43,964 bases of DNA from JAJPHY01 sp040754475 (GTDB lineage: Bacteria; Actinomycetota; UBA4738; HRBIN12): positions 1 to 43,964 of the forward strand of contig JBFMCN010000072.1 in assembly GCA_040754475.1 (NCBI GenBank). The letters are read 5' to 3'. Below the pieces are notes generated by a model, which saw only the letters and a program-made list of their open reading frames with translations, did not search any database and was not told where the DNA came from. Made by a program: the position numbers and the translations under genes. Shown piece by piece: positions 36,342 through 43,964 of this stretch (position 1 is its first letter; each line of letters starts with the position of its first letter).

Positions 36342-39300
36342 CCGCCCGTACGGTACTGCGGTCCGGGAGGCGGCGGCGTTGCTCCGTTCGCCAATCCATC
36401 GCCGACCTCGGGCCTGGGCCCCACTTCGCCCAGGTCCAGCCGCTCTTGGAGCGGCGCCGAGGCGCGGGCCTGCGCGTGGTACTCCTGGATCGACCTTGGC
36501 TCACCGTTACCGGCCTGGAGCGCCTCGATGCCTCGCAAGGCCGCCATGGCTCCCTGCAACGTCGTGATGCAGGGAATGCCGGCCAGCACCGCGGCCGTGC
36601 GGATGAAGTACCCGTCCGTCCGCGAACCGCGCCCGAACGGTGTGTTGATGACGAGGTCCACGCTTCCGTCGCGAATCAGGTCCGCCACGTTCGGAGTTCC
36701 CTCCGAGACCTTGTCCACCCGCGTCACGGGTATCCCGGCCCGCTCGAGCACGCCGGCCGTGCCCTTGGTCGCAAGCAGCCGGAAGCCCATGTCCGCAAGG
36801 CGCCTGGCCGGAAGGGCGATCGCGCGCTTGTCGCGGTTCGCGACCGAGACGAACACCGCCCCCTTCTGCGGGAGCGCAGCGCCACTGGCCACGAGTGCCT
36901 TCGCGAGGGCCGCGCCCGAGTCGGCGTCGATGCCCATGACCTCGCCGGTGGACTTCATCTCCGGCCCCAGCACGGTGTCGACCCCCGGGAACCGGCCGAA
37001 CGGGAGCACGGCCGCTTTGACGCAGGTGTACGGCAGATGCCGGTAGTGCGTTGCGTCGCTCGGGACCAGCCCTTCCGCGGCAAGGTCGGCGAGGGTTCGC
37101 CCGACCAGCACCAGCGTGGCAACCTTCGCCAGGGGCACACCGGTCACCTTCGAGACGTATGGAACCGTGCGCGAGGCGCGCGGGTTCGCCTCGAGGACCC
37201 AAATGCGCTCGTCCTTCACGGCGAGCTGCATGTTCATCAGCCCCCGGACGCCGAGCCTGTGAGCGAGCGCGCGCGTGATCCGCTCGACTTCCTCGAGCTC
37301 CTCCTCCGGAAGCGTCGGTGGCGGGATGGCGCACGAGGAGTCGCCCGAGTGCACACCGGCCTCCTCGATGTGCTCCATCACGGCGCCGATGTACACGTCG
37401 ACCCCGTCGCAGACCGCGTCGACGTCGACCTCGATCGCACCCTCGAGGAACCGGTCGATGAGAACGGGATGGTCGGGGCTCGCCTCAGCGGCGCTCTGCA
37501 CGAACCGCTCGAGCTCGTCCTCTCCGTAGACGATCTCCATCGCCCGACCGCCCAGCACGTACGAGGGTCGCACGACCACCGGGTAGCCGATCCTGGCCGC
37601 GATGGCGCGGGCCTCCTCGAGGTCGCGCGCCTCCCCGTGCGGCGGCGCAGGAAGGTCCAGCTCGGCGCAGAGCGCCGCGAACTTGCCCCGGTCCTCCGCG
37701 AGGTCGATCGCCTCCGGGTGAGTTCCGAGAACCTGGAAGCCCGCAGCCTCGAGCGCGTGCGCGAGCTTCAGCGGCGTCTGGCCACCGAGCTGCACGATCA
37801 CGCCGATCGGCCGCTCCACCTCGCACACCGCGAGCACGTCCTCGACCGAGAGCGGCTCGAAGTACAGCCGGCTGCTCGTGTCGTAGTCGGTGGAGACGGT
37901 CTCGGGATTGCTGTTGACCATCACCGCCTCGTAGCCGGCGTCACGGAGCGCGTACGCCGCGTGCACGCACGCATAGTCGAATTCGATCCCCTGGCCTATG
38001 CGATTGGGTCCGGCCCCCAGGATCACGACGCGCGGACGCTCGGCCGGCATGACCTCGCTCTCCTCCTCGTACGTCGAGTAGTGGTAGGGAGTGCGAGCGG
38101 CGAACTCCCCCGCGCACGTGTCCACGGTCTTGAACACGGGCATCACGCCGAGCTCGGCACGCCGCGCCCGCACGCGCTCCTCGGAAGATCCGGTCAGAAG
38201 GCCGATCCGCGCGTCGGACAGCCCCATCCGTTTCGCCTCTCGCAGTTCGGCCGCCGGGAGCTCCTCCAGCACCCTCGCCTGCAGCACAATGCTCTCTTCG
38301 ACTACCTGCGCGACCTGGTCAACGAACCACGGATCGATCCCACTCGCCTCGGCAATCTCTTCCACCGAGCACCCTTCGAGAATGGCCCTCTCCATGAGGT
38401 GGAGCCGGCGCTCGCTCGCGACGCTCAACTCATCGAGCCCGCCGGCTCCGATCGACTGGTGGCCGAGGTCGAAACCGCTCCGCTCCATCGAACGCCAGGC
38501 CTTGCCCAGCGCTTCCTTGAACGTGCGTCCTATGGCCATGACTTCGCCGACCGACTTCATCGTGGTCGTGAGAGTCATGTCCGCCTCGGCGAACTTCTCG
38601 AAGGCGAAACGCGGGACCTTCACCACAACGTAGTCAAGCGTGGGCTCGAACGCCGCCGGAGTCTCGCCGGTTATGTCGTTCGTGATCTCGTCGAGCCGAT
38701 ACCCGACGGCAAGGAGCGCCGCGATCTTCGCGATCGGGAACCCGGTCGCCTTCGAGGCGAGCGCCGAGGACCGTGACACGCGGGGGTTCATCTCGATCAA
38801 GACCATCCGACCGTCCCGTGGATCCACGGCGAACTGGATGTTCGAACCCCCGGTCTCGACCCCGATCGCCCGGATGCACGCGAGCGCGGCGTCTCGCATC
38901 CGTTGGTACTCCCGATCGGTCAGCGTCTGGGCCGGCGCAACGGTGATCGAGTCTCCCGTGTGCACGCCCATCGGATCGACGTTCTCGATCGAACAAACGA
39001 CGACCGCATTGTCGGCGCCGTCGCGCATGACCTCTAGCTCGAACTCCTTCCAGCCGGCGACCGACTCCTCGATGAGGACCTCGTGGGCGGGGCTCGCGAC
39101 CAGACTGCTGCGCGCGAGTTCGCAAAGCGCGTCGGCGTCGGCCGCGAACCCGCTTCCCCCGCCGCCGAGCATGAACGACGGCCGGACGACGACGGGGAAG
39201 CCGACGTCCCGACCGATCCGGAGTGCCTGGTCGACAGATTGCGCGGTGCCGGAGCGCGGGACCGGCAGCCCGGCCTCGGCCATGGTTCTCTGAAAGCCGC

Positions 39301-39688
39301 TCCGATCCTCCGCCCGGTGTATCGCTTCGAGGCTCGCACCTATCAGGCCCACACCGAGCCGGTCCAGCTCGCCCGCCTCGGCGAGGGCGACGGCGACGTT
39401 GAGACCGGTCTGCCCGCCGAGGGTCGGAAGCAGCGCCTCGGGACGCTCGCGCTCGATCACTGCGAGCACGGATTCGGGCGTGAGGGGCTCGATGTAGGTC
39501 CGATCGGCGAACTCCGGGTCGGTCATGATGGTCGCGGGATTCGAGTTGACGAGCGACACGTGGAACCCTTCATCGCGCAGGACCTTGCACGCCTGCGTCC
39601 CCGAGTAGTCGAACTCGCACGCCTGTCCGATCACGATCGGCCCCGACCCGATCACGAGGATCCGCTCGATGTCGGTCCGTCTCGGCAT
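36338..39688 (-). CDS. carB: Carbamoyl-phosphate synthase large subunit
   Basis: Makes carbamoyl phosphate for UMP and arginine. 1116 residues with two homologous ATP-grasp halves: the first begins LVIGSGPIVIGQACEFDYSG and has PSFMLGGGGSGFA and IEMNPRVSRSSALASKATGF; the second begins ILGAGPNRIGQGIEFDYA and has PSYVLGGRAMEIVY and LEANPRASRTVPYVSKVTG. The C-terminal MGS-like allosteric domain follows from about 950. ATG at 39688 follows carA with a one-base overlap (TGATG). ArgF in this window uses the same product. Confidence 0.97.
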   Translation of the reverse strand: MPRRTDIERILVIGSGPIVIGQACEFDYSGTQACKVLRDEGFHVSLVNSNPATIMTDPEFADRTYIEPLTPESVLAVIERERPEALLPTLGGQTGLNVAVALAEAGELDRLGVGLIGASLEAIHRAEDRSGFQRTMAEAGLPVPRSGTAQSVDQALRIGRDVGFPVVVRPSFMLGGGGSGFAADADALCELARSSLVASPAHEVLIEESVAGWKEFELEVMRDGADNAVVVCSIENVDPMGVHTGDSITVAPAQTLTDREYQRMRDAALACIRAIGVETGGSNIQFAVDPRDGRMVLIEMNPRVSRSSALASKATGFPIAKIAALLAVGYRLDEITNDITGETPAAFEPTLDYVVVKVPRFAFEKFAEADMTLTTTMKSVGEVMAIGRTFKEALGKAWRSMERSGFDLGHQSIGAGGLDELSVASERRLHLMERAILEGCSVEEIAEASGIDPWFVDQVAQVVEESIVLQARVLEELPAAELREAKRMGLSDARIGLLTGSSEERVRARRAELGVMPVFKTVDTCAGEFAARTPYHYSTYEEESEVMPAERPRVVILGAGPNRIGQGIEFDYACVHAAYALRDAGYEAVMVNSNPETVSTDYDTSSRLYFEPLSVEDVLAVCEVERPIGVIVQLGGQTPLKLAHALEAAGFQVLGTHPEAIDLAEDRGKFAALCAELDLPAPPHGEARDLEEARAIAARIGYPVVVRPSYVLGGRAMEIVYGEDELERFVQSAAEASPDHPVLIDRFLEGAIEVDVDAVCDGVDVYIGAVMEHIEEAGVHSGDSSCAIPPPTLPEEELEEVERITRALAHRLGVRGLMNMQLAVKDERIWVLEANPRASRTVPYVSKVTGVPLAKVATLVLVGRTLADLAAEGLVPSDATHYRHLPYTCVKAAVLPFGRFPGVDTVLGPEMKSTGEVMGIDADSGAALAKALVASGAALPQKGAVFVSVANRDKRAIALPARRLADMGFRLLATKGTAGVLERAGIPVTRVDKVSEGTPNVADLIRDGSVDLVINTPFGRGSRTDGYFIRTAAVLAGIPCITTLQGAMAALRGIEALQAGNGEPRSIQEYHAQARASAPLQERLDLGEVGPRPEVGDGLANGATPPPPGPQYRTGG

Positions 39689-40905
39689 CAGGCCCCCATC
39701 AGTCTCCGGAACTCCTCGAACAGGTAGCGGGAGTCGTGCGGCCCGGGTGCCGCTTCCGGGTGGTACTGAACCGAAAACGCGGGGATCTCAATGCAGCGCA
39801 AGCCCTCCAGAGTCCCGTCGTTCAGGTTCCAGTGCGTCAGCTCGACCTCGCCATGGTCCGTCCGTACCTTGGGAGGTGCGGGACCGTTGCTCCAGCCGCC
39901 GATCCGCCCACGGCCCGGCTCCATCAGGACATCCGGGTCCGCGCTCCAGCCGTCGGCGTCCACCGCGAAGCCGTGGTTGTGGCTCGTAACCTCCACGCGG
40001 CCCGTGCGCAGGTTCTTGACCGGCTGGTTCGCGCCGCGGTGACCGAACTTCATCTTGTAGGTGCGCCCCCCCAGGGCCAGACCGAGGAGCTGATGGCCGA
40101 GGCAGATCCCAAAGACCGGGACCCGCCCGAGGAGAGCCAGAGTCGCCTCGATGCCGTAGCGGGTCGCGGCCGGGTCGCCGGGGCCGTTCGAGAGGAACAC
40201 CCCGTCGAACCGATCGGCCAGGATCTCGGCGGCGGGCGTCTGCACCGGGAAGACGGTGACCTCGCAGCCGGCCGCCGCGAGCAGGCGCAGGATGTTCCGC
40301 TTCATGCCGAAGTCGTAGGCAGCCACGCGGAACACCGGCCCGAGCGAAGCGTCGGCGCATCCGGCGATCTCCCGAGCCTCGTAGGGCGCGGGCGCGGTCA
40401 CGGTGTGGGCGAGATCGGCACCCTCCATGCCCGGCGACGCCAGCACCCGCTCGAGCAGCCGGACGGGATCAAGGTCCGCCGTCGACACACCGCACCTCAT
40501 CGCGCCCCGCTCCCGCAACCGCAGCGTGAGCCGGCGTGTGTCGATCCCCTCGATCCCGACGACTCCGGCCTTCGCCAGCTCTTCGCCCAGCGTCCGCTCG
40601 GCACGCCAGCTCGACGCCCTGCGGGAGGCCTCGCGCACGGCGAACCCCGCCACCTGGACACGAGCGGATTCGGGATCTTCCCCGTTGGTCCCGTAGTTCC
40701 CCTGTTGCGGGGAGGTCATCACGACGATCTGTCCCACGTAGGAGGGATCCGTCACCACCTCCTGGTACCCGCTCATCCCCGTGTTGAAGACCGCCTCGCC
40801 GAAGGTCTCCCCCTCGGCTCCGAACCCGCGCCCCCAGAAGAGGGAGCCGTCCTCCAGGGCGAGCAACGCTGCTGGTGGAGTCCCGGTACGTCTCAGGCTG
40901 TTCAC
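39688..40905 (-). CDS. carA: Carbamoyl-phosphate synthase small subunit
   Basis: Glutaminase subunit, 405 residues. The N-terminal domain has ALEDGSLFWGRGFGA and FNTGMSGYQEVVTDPSY; the class I amidotransferase domain has FLSNGPGDPAA, FGICLGHQLLGLALGG with the catalytic Cys, SHNHGFAVD, and QYHPEAAPGPHDS with the His-Glu pair. GTG at 40905, seven bases after the pyrC stop, was chosen because homology begins there; frame upstream lies in pyrC. Confidence 0.96.
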   Translation of the reverse strand: MNSLRRTGTPPAALLALEDGSLFWGRGFGAEGETFGEAVFNTGMSGYQEVVTDPSYVGQIVVMTSPQQGNYGTNGEDPESARVQVAGFAVREASRRASSWRAERTLGEELAKAGVVGIEGIDTRRLTLRLRERGAMRCGVSTADLDPVRLLERVLASPGMEGADLAHTVTAPAPYEAREIAGCADASLGPVFRVAAYDFGMKRNILRLLAAAGCEVTVFPVQTPAAEILADRFDGVFLSNGPGDPAATRYGIEATLALLGRVPVFGICLGHQLLGLALGGRTYKMKFGHRGANQPVKNLRTGRVEVTSHNHGFAVDADGWSADPDVLMEPGRGRIGGWSNGPAPPKVRTDHGEVELTHWNLNDGTLEGLRCIEIPAFSVQYHPEAAPGPHDSRYLFEEFRRLMGA

Positions 40906-40912
40906 CGACGAG

Positions 40913-42211
40913 TCACCGCTGGGCCGCCCCATCGGCCACGACGAGGTCGCCACGGTACATCGTGTGAACAACCTTGCCCCGCAAGGTCTTACCGAGGAAC
41001 GCCGAGTTCCGGCTCTTCGATGTGAACGGCGCTCCCACAAGCCACTCGACCGAGGGATCGAACACGACGAGGTTGGCCGGACGACCGGGCTCGATGGGAC
41101 CGCCGTGGTCGGCTGCTCCGAGGATCCGCGCGGGGGTCGTGGACATCGCCTCCACGGCCCGGGTGAGCGAGATCGTCCCCGGCTCGACAAGGTGCGTGAG
41201 GATCGCCGCCAGGGCCGTCTCGAGGCCGATCGTCCCGAACGGCGACTGGTCGAACTCCGCCTCCTTCTCCTCCACCGAGTGCGGGGCGTGGTCGGTCCCG
41301 ATCACATCGACCGTCCCGTCGGCGACCGCCGCCCGGAGCGCCTCCCGATCCTCCGGCGTCCGGAGCGGCGGGTTGATCTTGAAGTTCGTGTCGTAGGTGA
41401 CCAAGTCCTCGTCGACGAACGTCAGGTGGTGCGGCGTGGCCTCGGCCGTCACTCGCAACCCTGCGGCCTTGGCCTGTCGAACGAGCTCGACGGAGCCGGC
41501 GGCCGACAGGTGCTGCAGGTGTAGTCGCCCACCTGTCAGCCGGGCCAGAGAGAGGTCACGGAACACGATGATCTCCTCGGCCTCGGCGGGAGCGCCTGTC
41601 AGCCCGAGCGTGTAGGAATGGTAGCCCTCGTGCATCTGGGCTCCGTCCGCGAGCGTCGCGTCCTCGCAGTGCTCGGCGATCACCACGTCGAAGGCCTTCG
41701 CGTACTCGAGGGCGTTGCGGAGCACGCGTGAGGTGGGCACGCAACGTCCGTCGTCGCTGAACATACGGACGCCGATCTCGGCCATCTCTCCGATCGCCGC
41801 CATCTCGTCGCCGCCGAGCCCCCTCGTGATCGCACCGACGGGGAACACGTCGCAGATCCCGGCCTGAGCTGCCAGAGAGCGAACCTCCTCGATCACCGCG
41901 GTGGTGTCGGCGACCGGCTCGGTGTTCGCCATCGCCGCGACCGCCGTGTACCCGCCCACGGCGGCGGCGCGACTGCCCGTCTCGACGGTCTCCTTGTCCT
42001 CGCGGCCCGGCTCGCGCAGGTGAGCGTGGACGTCGACGAGTCCCGGCGCGACCACGAGCCCGCCGCAGTCGAGCGCCGTCGCGCGCCCGGCCGATGCCTC
42101 GTCGCCGACCGCAACAATGAGCCCGTTCTCCACGAGCACGTCGGCTACTGCCTCGCGGCTCGCCGCCGGATCGACGACGCGACCCCCCTTGAGCAGCGTC
42201 CGCTCAGTCAT
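40913..42211 (-). CDS. pyrC: Dihydroorotase
   Basis: Cyclises carbamoyl aspartate to dihydroorotate. 432 residues, amidohydrolase type I. GLVDVHAHLREPGREDKETV holds the HxH metal site and the Arg substrate ligand; IAEHCEDATLADG and HLQHLSAAGSVELV supply metal His residues; VIGTDHAPHSVEEKEAEF has the catalytic Asp. All required ligands are present. It overlaps pyrB by 8 bases. Confidence 0.97.
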   Translation of the reverse strand: MTERTLLKGGRVVDPAASREAVADVLVENGLIVAVGDEASAGRATALDCGGLVVAPGLVDVHAHLREPGREDKETVETGSRAAAVGGYTAVAAMANTEPVADTTAVIEEVRSLAAQAGICDVFPVGAITRGLGGDEMAAIGEMAEIGVRMFSDDGRCVPTSRVLRNALEYAKAFDVVIAEHCEDATLADGAQMHEGYHSYTLGLTGAPAEAEEIIVFRDLSLARLTGGRLHLQHLSAAGSVELVRQAKAAGLRVTAEATPHHLTFVDEDLVTYDTNFKINPPLRTPEDREALRAAVADGTVDVIGTDHAPHSVEEKEAEFDQSPFGTIGLETALAAILTHLVEPGTISLTRAVEAMSTTPARILGAADHGGPIEPGRPANLVVFDPSVEWLVGAPFTSKSRNSAFLGKTLRGKVVHTMYRGDLVVADGAAQR

Positions 42212-43142
42212 CGCCGCTCGCCGCCTCGGCTCCCGTCCCTCCGAGCATCAGGTACAGGAGCGACATCCTGACCGCGATCCCATTCGTGACCTGCTCTTCC
42301 ATGACGGCCTGGGGAAGGTCGGCGACGTCCGAATCGATCTCGACTCCTCGGTTCATGGGACCGGGGTGCATGATCAGAGCGCCTTCCGGCAGCATTCCCA
42401 CGCGCTCGCGGGTGAGTCCGAACAGTTGCGCGTACTCACGGACGCTCGGGAAGTACTGCTGGCGTTGCCGCTCGCGTTGGACGCGGAGCAGGTAGCAGAC
42501 GTCGAGCTTTGGAAGCACGCCGTCGACGTCATAGGAGACCTGAACTCCCCAAGCCGGAGCCTCGGGCGGGATCAGCGTTGGCGGACCGGCGAGCGTCACG
42601 TCGGCCCCTATCTTCACCAGCGCGAACGCGAGCGATCGCGCCACGCGCGAGTGGAGCACATCGCCGATGATCGCCACCCGAAGTCCGTCGAACCCCCCGA
42701 GCTTCTCGCGGATCGTGTACAGGTCCAGGAGTGCCTGGGTCGGGTGCTCGTGAGTTCCGTCCCCGGCGTTCAGCACACGCCCCTTGACCCACTTCGTGAG
42801 CGTGTACGGGGAGCCGGCCGACGAGTGCCGGATCACGATCGCGTCGGCCCCCATGGCCTGCAACGTGAGGGCCGTGTCCTTGAGGCTCTCACCCTTGGCG
42901 ATGGAGGATCCGGTAGCCGAGAAGTTGATGACGTCTGCCGAGAGGCGCTTGGCCGCAAGCTCGAAGGAGATCCGCGTTCGGGTCGAGTTCTCGTAGAAGA
43001 GGTTCACGACCGTGCGTCCGCGCAGCGCCGGCACCTTCTTGATCACACGGGTCCCGACCTCGCGGAACGATTCCGCGGTGTCGAGGATCCGGACGATGTC
43101 CTCCGCCGTCACGTCGTTGATCGACAGGAGATGCCGGTTCAT
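42204..43142 (-). CDS. pyrB: Aspartate carbamoyltransferase catalytic chain
   Basis: Commits carbamoyl phosphate to pyrimidines. 312 residues. FYENSTRTRISFELAAKRL binds carbamoyl phosphate; GDGTHEHPTQALLDLYTI, IGDVLHSRVARS and MHPGPMNRGVEI are the remaining signatures. LLRVQRERQ marks it as aspartate- not ornithine-specific. No pyrI regulatory-chain gene adjoins it. Start ATG at 43142 overlaps the pyrR stop by 4 bases. Confidence 0.97.
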   Translation of the reverse strand: MNRHLLSINDVTAEDIVRILDTAESFREVGTRVIKKVPALRGRTVVNLFYENSTRTRISFELAAKRLSADVINFSATGSSIAKGESLKDTALTLQAMGADAIVIRHSSAGSPYTLTKWVKGRVLNAGDGTHEHPTQALLDLYTIREKLGGFDGLRVAIIGDVLHSRVARSLAFALVKIGADVTLAGPPTLIPPEAPAWGVQVSYDVDGVLPKLDVCYLLRVQRERQRQQYFPSVREYAQLFGLTRERVGMLPEGALIMHPGPMNRGVEIDSDVADLPQAVMEEQVTNGIAVRMSLLYLMLGGTGAEAASGDD

Positions 43143-43690
43143 GCTCCGCCCACCTCCTCGGGCTCCTCGAGGAACACTGCGTCCTCTCCGTCCACTTCCT
43201 CGAGCGCAACACGCACGTCCTCGTCCTTGCGCGTCGGCGCGTTCTTCCCCACGAAGTCGGCTCGGATCGGGAGCTCTCTGTGCCCCCGGTCGATGAGCAC
43301 GGCCAGCTGGATGGCTGCGGGGCGGCCGAAGTCGACCAGCGCGTCCATCGCAGCTCGGATCGTCCGGCCGGAGAACAGGACGTCGTCGACCAGCACCACC
43401 GTCCGGCCGTTGACGTCGAAGTCGATCTGCGTCTCGTGAACCTCCGGCGCCTCCGCCCGCATGCCGATGTCATCGCGGTAGAACGTGATGTCGAGAACGC
43501 CGACCGGCACCTTCGGTCCCTCGATCCGTTCGATCTCCTGCGCCAGCCGCCGGGCCAGATGGTCCCCCCGGGCGGCGATGCCCACGAGCACGAGACCGTG
43601 CGCGCCCTTGTTCCGCTCGAGGATCTCGTGGGCAATACGGGTGACGGCTCGGCGAATCTCGGCCGCGTCCAGCAGCCGGACGGCGCCCAT
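43139..43690 (-). CDS. pyrR: PyrR, pyrimidine operon RNA-binding regulator / uracil phosphoribosyltransferase
   Basis: Binds pyr mRNA when UMP is high and lowers operon expression; also a PRTase. 183 residues. VVLVDDVLFSGRTIRAAMDA is the PRPP loop; ERNKGAHGLVLVGIAARG and DITFYRDDIG are PyrR-specific. ATG at 43690 is preceded by TTG. It has only a weak ribosome site of its own; the leader ORF stop overlaps its ATG (TGATG), so it seems to depend on translation of that leader. First structural gene of the pyr operon. Confidence 0.96.
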   Translation of the reverse strand: MGAVRLLDAAEIRRAVTRIAHEILERNKGAHGLVLVGIAARGDHLARRLAQEIERIEGPKVPVGVLDITFYRDDIGMRAEAPEVHETQIDFDVNGRTVVLVDDVLFSGRTIRAAMDALVDFGRPAAIQLAVLIDRGHRELPIRADFVGKNAPTRKDEDVRVALEEVDGEDAVFLEEPEEVGGA

Positions 43691-43743
43691 CAAGAACGAA
43701 CGCCCTGCCGCTCGTGCAGCCGGGCGCCTCCGTAGTGCTTCAT
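43690..43743 (-). CDS. 17-residue leader ORF ahead of pyrR
   Basis: ATG at 43743 follows an excellent ribosome site (GGGAGG, 8 bases spacing, plus AGGGAAG). It encodes MKHYGGARLHERQGVRS and ends in a TGA that overlaps the pyrR ATG. It is too short for ORF finders. The strong site here, against the weak one at pyrR, suggests that ribosomes enter at the leader and reinitiate at pyrR. The PyrR-binding hairpin overlaps its ribosome site. Conservation of the peptide is unknown. Confidence 0.55.
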   Translation of the reverse strand: MKHYGGARLHERQGVRS

Positions 43744-43754
43744 CTTCCCTGCCT

Positions 43755-43789
43755 CCCTTCCCGGCCTCACGGGACCGGACTTAAAGGGG
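43755..43789 (-). promoter_or_regulatory. PyrR-binding RNA element
   Basis: The leader RNA CCCCTTTAAGTCCGG, then loop TCCCGTGAGG, then CCGGGAAGGG matches the PyrR target known from Bacillus (TTTAA bulge, UCC-GAGAGG-type loop, AAGG). Lower stem CCCTT/AAGGG and upper stem CCGG/CCGG. The 3' strand runs into GGGAGG, the ribosome site of the leader ORF, so bound PyrR would mask it. No terminator or antiterminator of the Bacillus kind is seen, which fits translational repression as known in Mycobacterium smegmatis. Confidence 0.8.
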
Positions 43790-43802
43790 AAGAACCGCTC
43801 AC

Positions 43803-43831
43803 AGGATAGGCGGCTGAGACGCCGGCCTCAA
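43803..43831 (-). promoter_or_regulatory. Promoter of the pyr operon
   Basis: TTGAGG (43831-43826), 17-base spacer, TATCCT (43808-43803). Transcription would start near 43796, just before the PyrR-binding element, leaving a leader of about 55 bases to the small ORF. Confidence 0.65.
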
Positions 43832-43845
43832 CCCAGCGAGTTGCC

Positions 43846-43964
43846 TCACCTGAGGATGTCCTCGAAGGCCTGACCCTCTTCCGGGGCGTTGCGGCCCCCG
43901 AGGAGGGGTGCGGTGGGCTTGTCGATGGCAGAGCGCAAGGCGGTGACCAAGCAGGTGGCCAGGC
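43846..43964 (-). CDS. C-terminal fragment of an unidentified gene (5' end outside window)
   Basis: The minus-strand frame is open from the window edge to TGA at 43848-43846. The last residues read ATCLVTALRSAIDKPT and then LLGGRNAPEEGQAFEDILR. The codon third positions are mostly G or C, as in neighbouring genes, and the pyr promoter begins 15 bases after the stop. I do not recognise the family. Moderately likely to be a real gene end. Confidence 0.5.
   Translation of the reverse strand, partial: LATCLVTALRSAIDKPTAPLLGGRNAPEEGQAFEDILR

Noticed and set aside
34933..36504. N-terminal extensions of pyrF and pyrD into upstream genes
   Set aside because: The long frames run through neighbouring coding sequence; conserved protein starts and TTGA overlaps place the starts at 34540 and 35472.
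36308..38776. 822-codon plus-strand open frame
   Set aside because: Antisense shadow of carB, which carries both ATP-grasp halves intact; no domain recognisable in the shadow.

Overview
The window is GC-rich and gene-dense, and it looks like chromosome of a deep-branching actinobacterium. Marks of that group are an actinobacterial-type integration host factor (mihF), a PriA whose helicase motifs are gone, an insertion in domain III of the 23S rRNA (the helix 54 region), a PyrR RNA element ahead of pyrR, many GTG/TTG starts, and a gene order close to two conserved blocks of actinobacterial chromosomes (pyrR to ribH, and infC to tyrS). A class 1B PyrD/PyrK pair instead of the class 2 PyrD of mycobacteria and streptomycetes argues against those genera. 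I see no insertion sequence, prophage, CRISPR array or tRNA gene. All genes lie on the minus strand except one penicillin-binding protein and a gene tail at the left edge.

Layout, right to left (the direction of transcription). 43964-33857: tail of an unknown gene, then a pyrimidine operon, pyrR-pyrB-pyrC-carA-carB-pyrK-pyrD-pyrF. It is preceded by a promoter, a PyrR-binding RNA hairpin and a 17-residue leader ORF whose stop overlaps the pyrR start. 33713-27760: mihF, gmk, rpoZ, coaBC, metK, priA-like, def. 27742-23896: fmt, rsmB, rpe and an orphan response regulator with a GGDEF-type output domain. 23822-19854: an FMN riboswitch and ribD-ribE-ribBA-ribH, followed by a small cupin gene. 19784-19578: cspA. 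19435-13335: infC (apparently starting on GUC behind an attenuator-like hairpin), rpmI, rplT, an rRNA 2'-O-methyltransferase fused to a histidine-kinase-like module, pheS, pheT. 13283-10001: argF, polX and mpg. Then the plus-strand PBP (7533-10004), tyrS, a complete 16S-23S-5S rRNA operon without spacer tRNA, and a TPR gene.

Most genes make the basic machinery of growth: UMP synthesis, riboflavin, SAM, CoA, GMP, translation initiation and N-terminal maturation, Phe- and Tyr-tRNA charging, and ribosomal RNA and proteins. Overlaps of 1-4 bases (ATGA, GTGA, TTGA, TGATG) link many neighbours. Several genes without a Shine-Dalgarno sequence instead have a -10-like hexamer 6-10 bases before the start codon, suggesting leaderless mRNAs.

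The most unusual items are: the SPOUT methyltransferase/histidine-kinase-like fusion inside a translation operon; a PyrD whose catalytic SCPN motif reads SAAD; the GUC start of infC; a tyrosyl-tRNA synthetase in which both class I signatures are altered; and the PyrR hairpin/leader-peptide arrangement.
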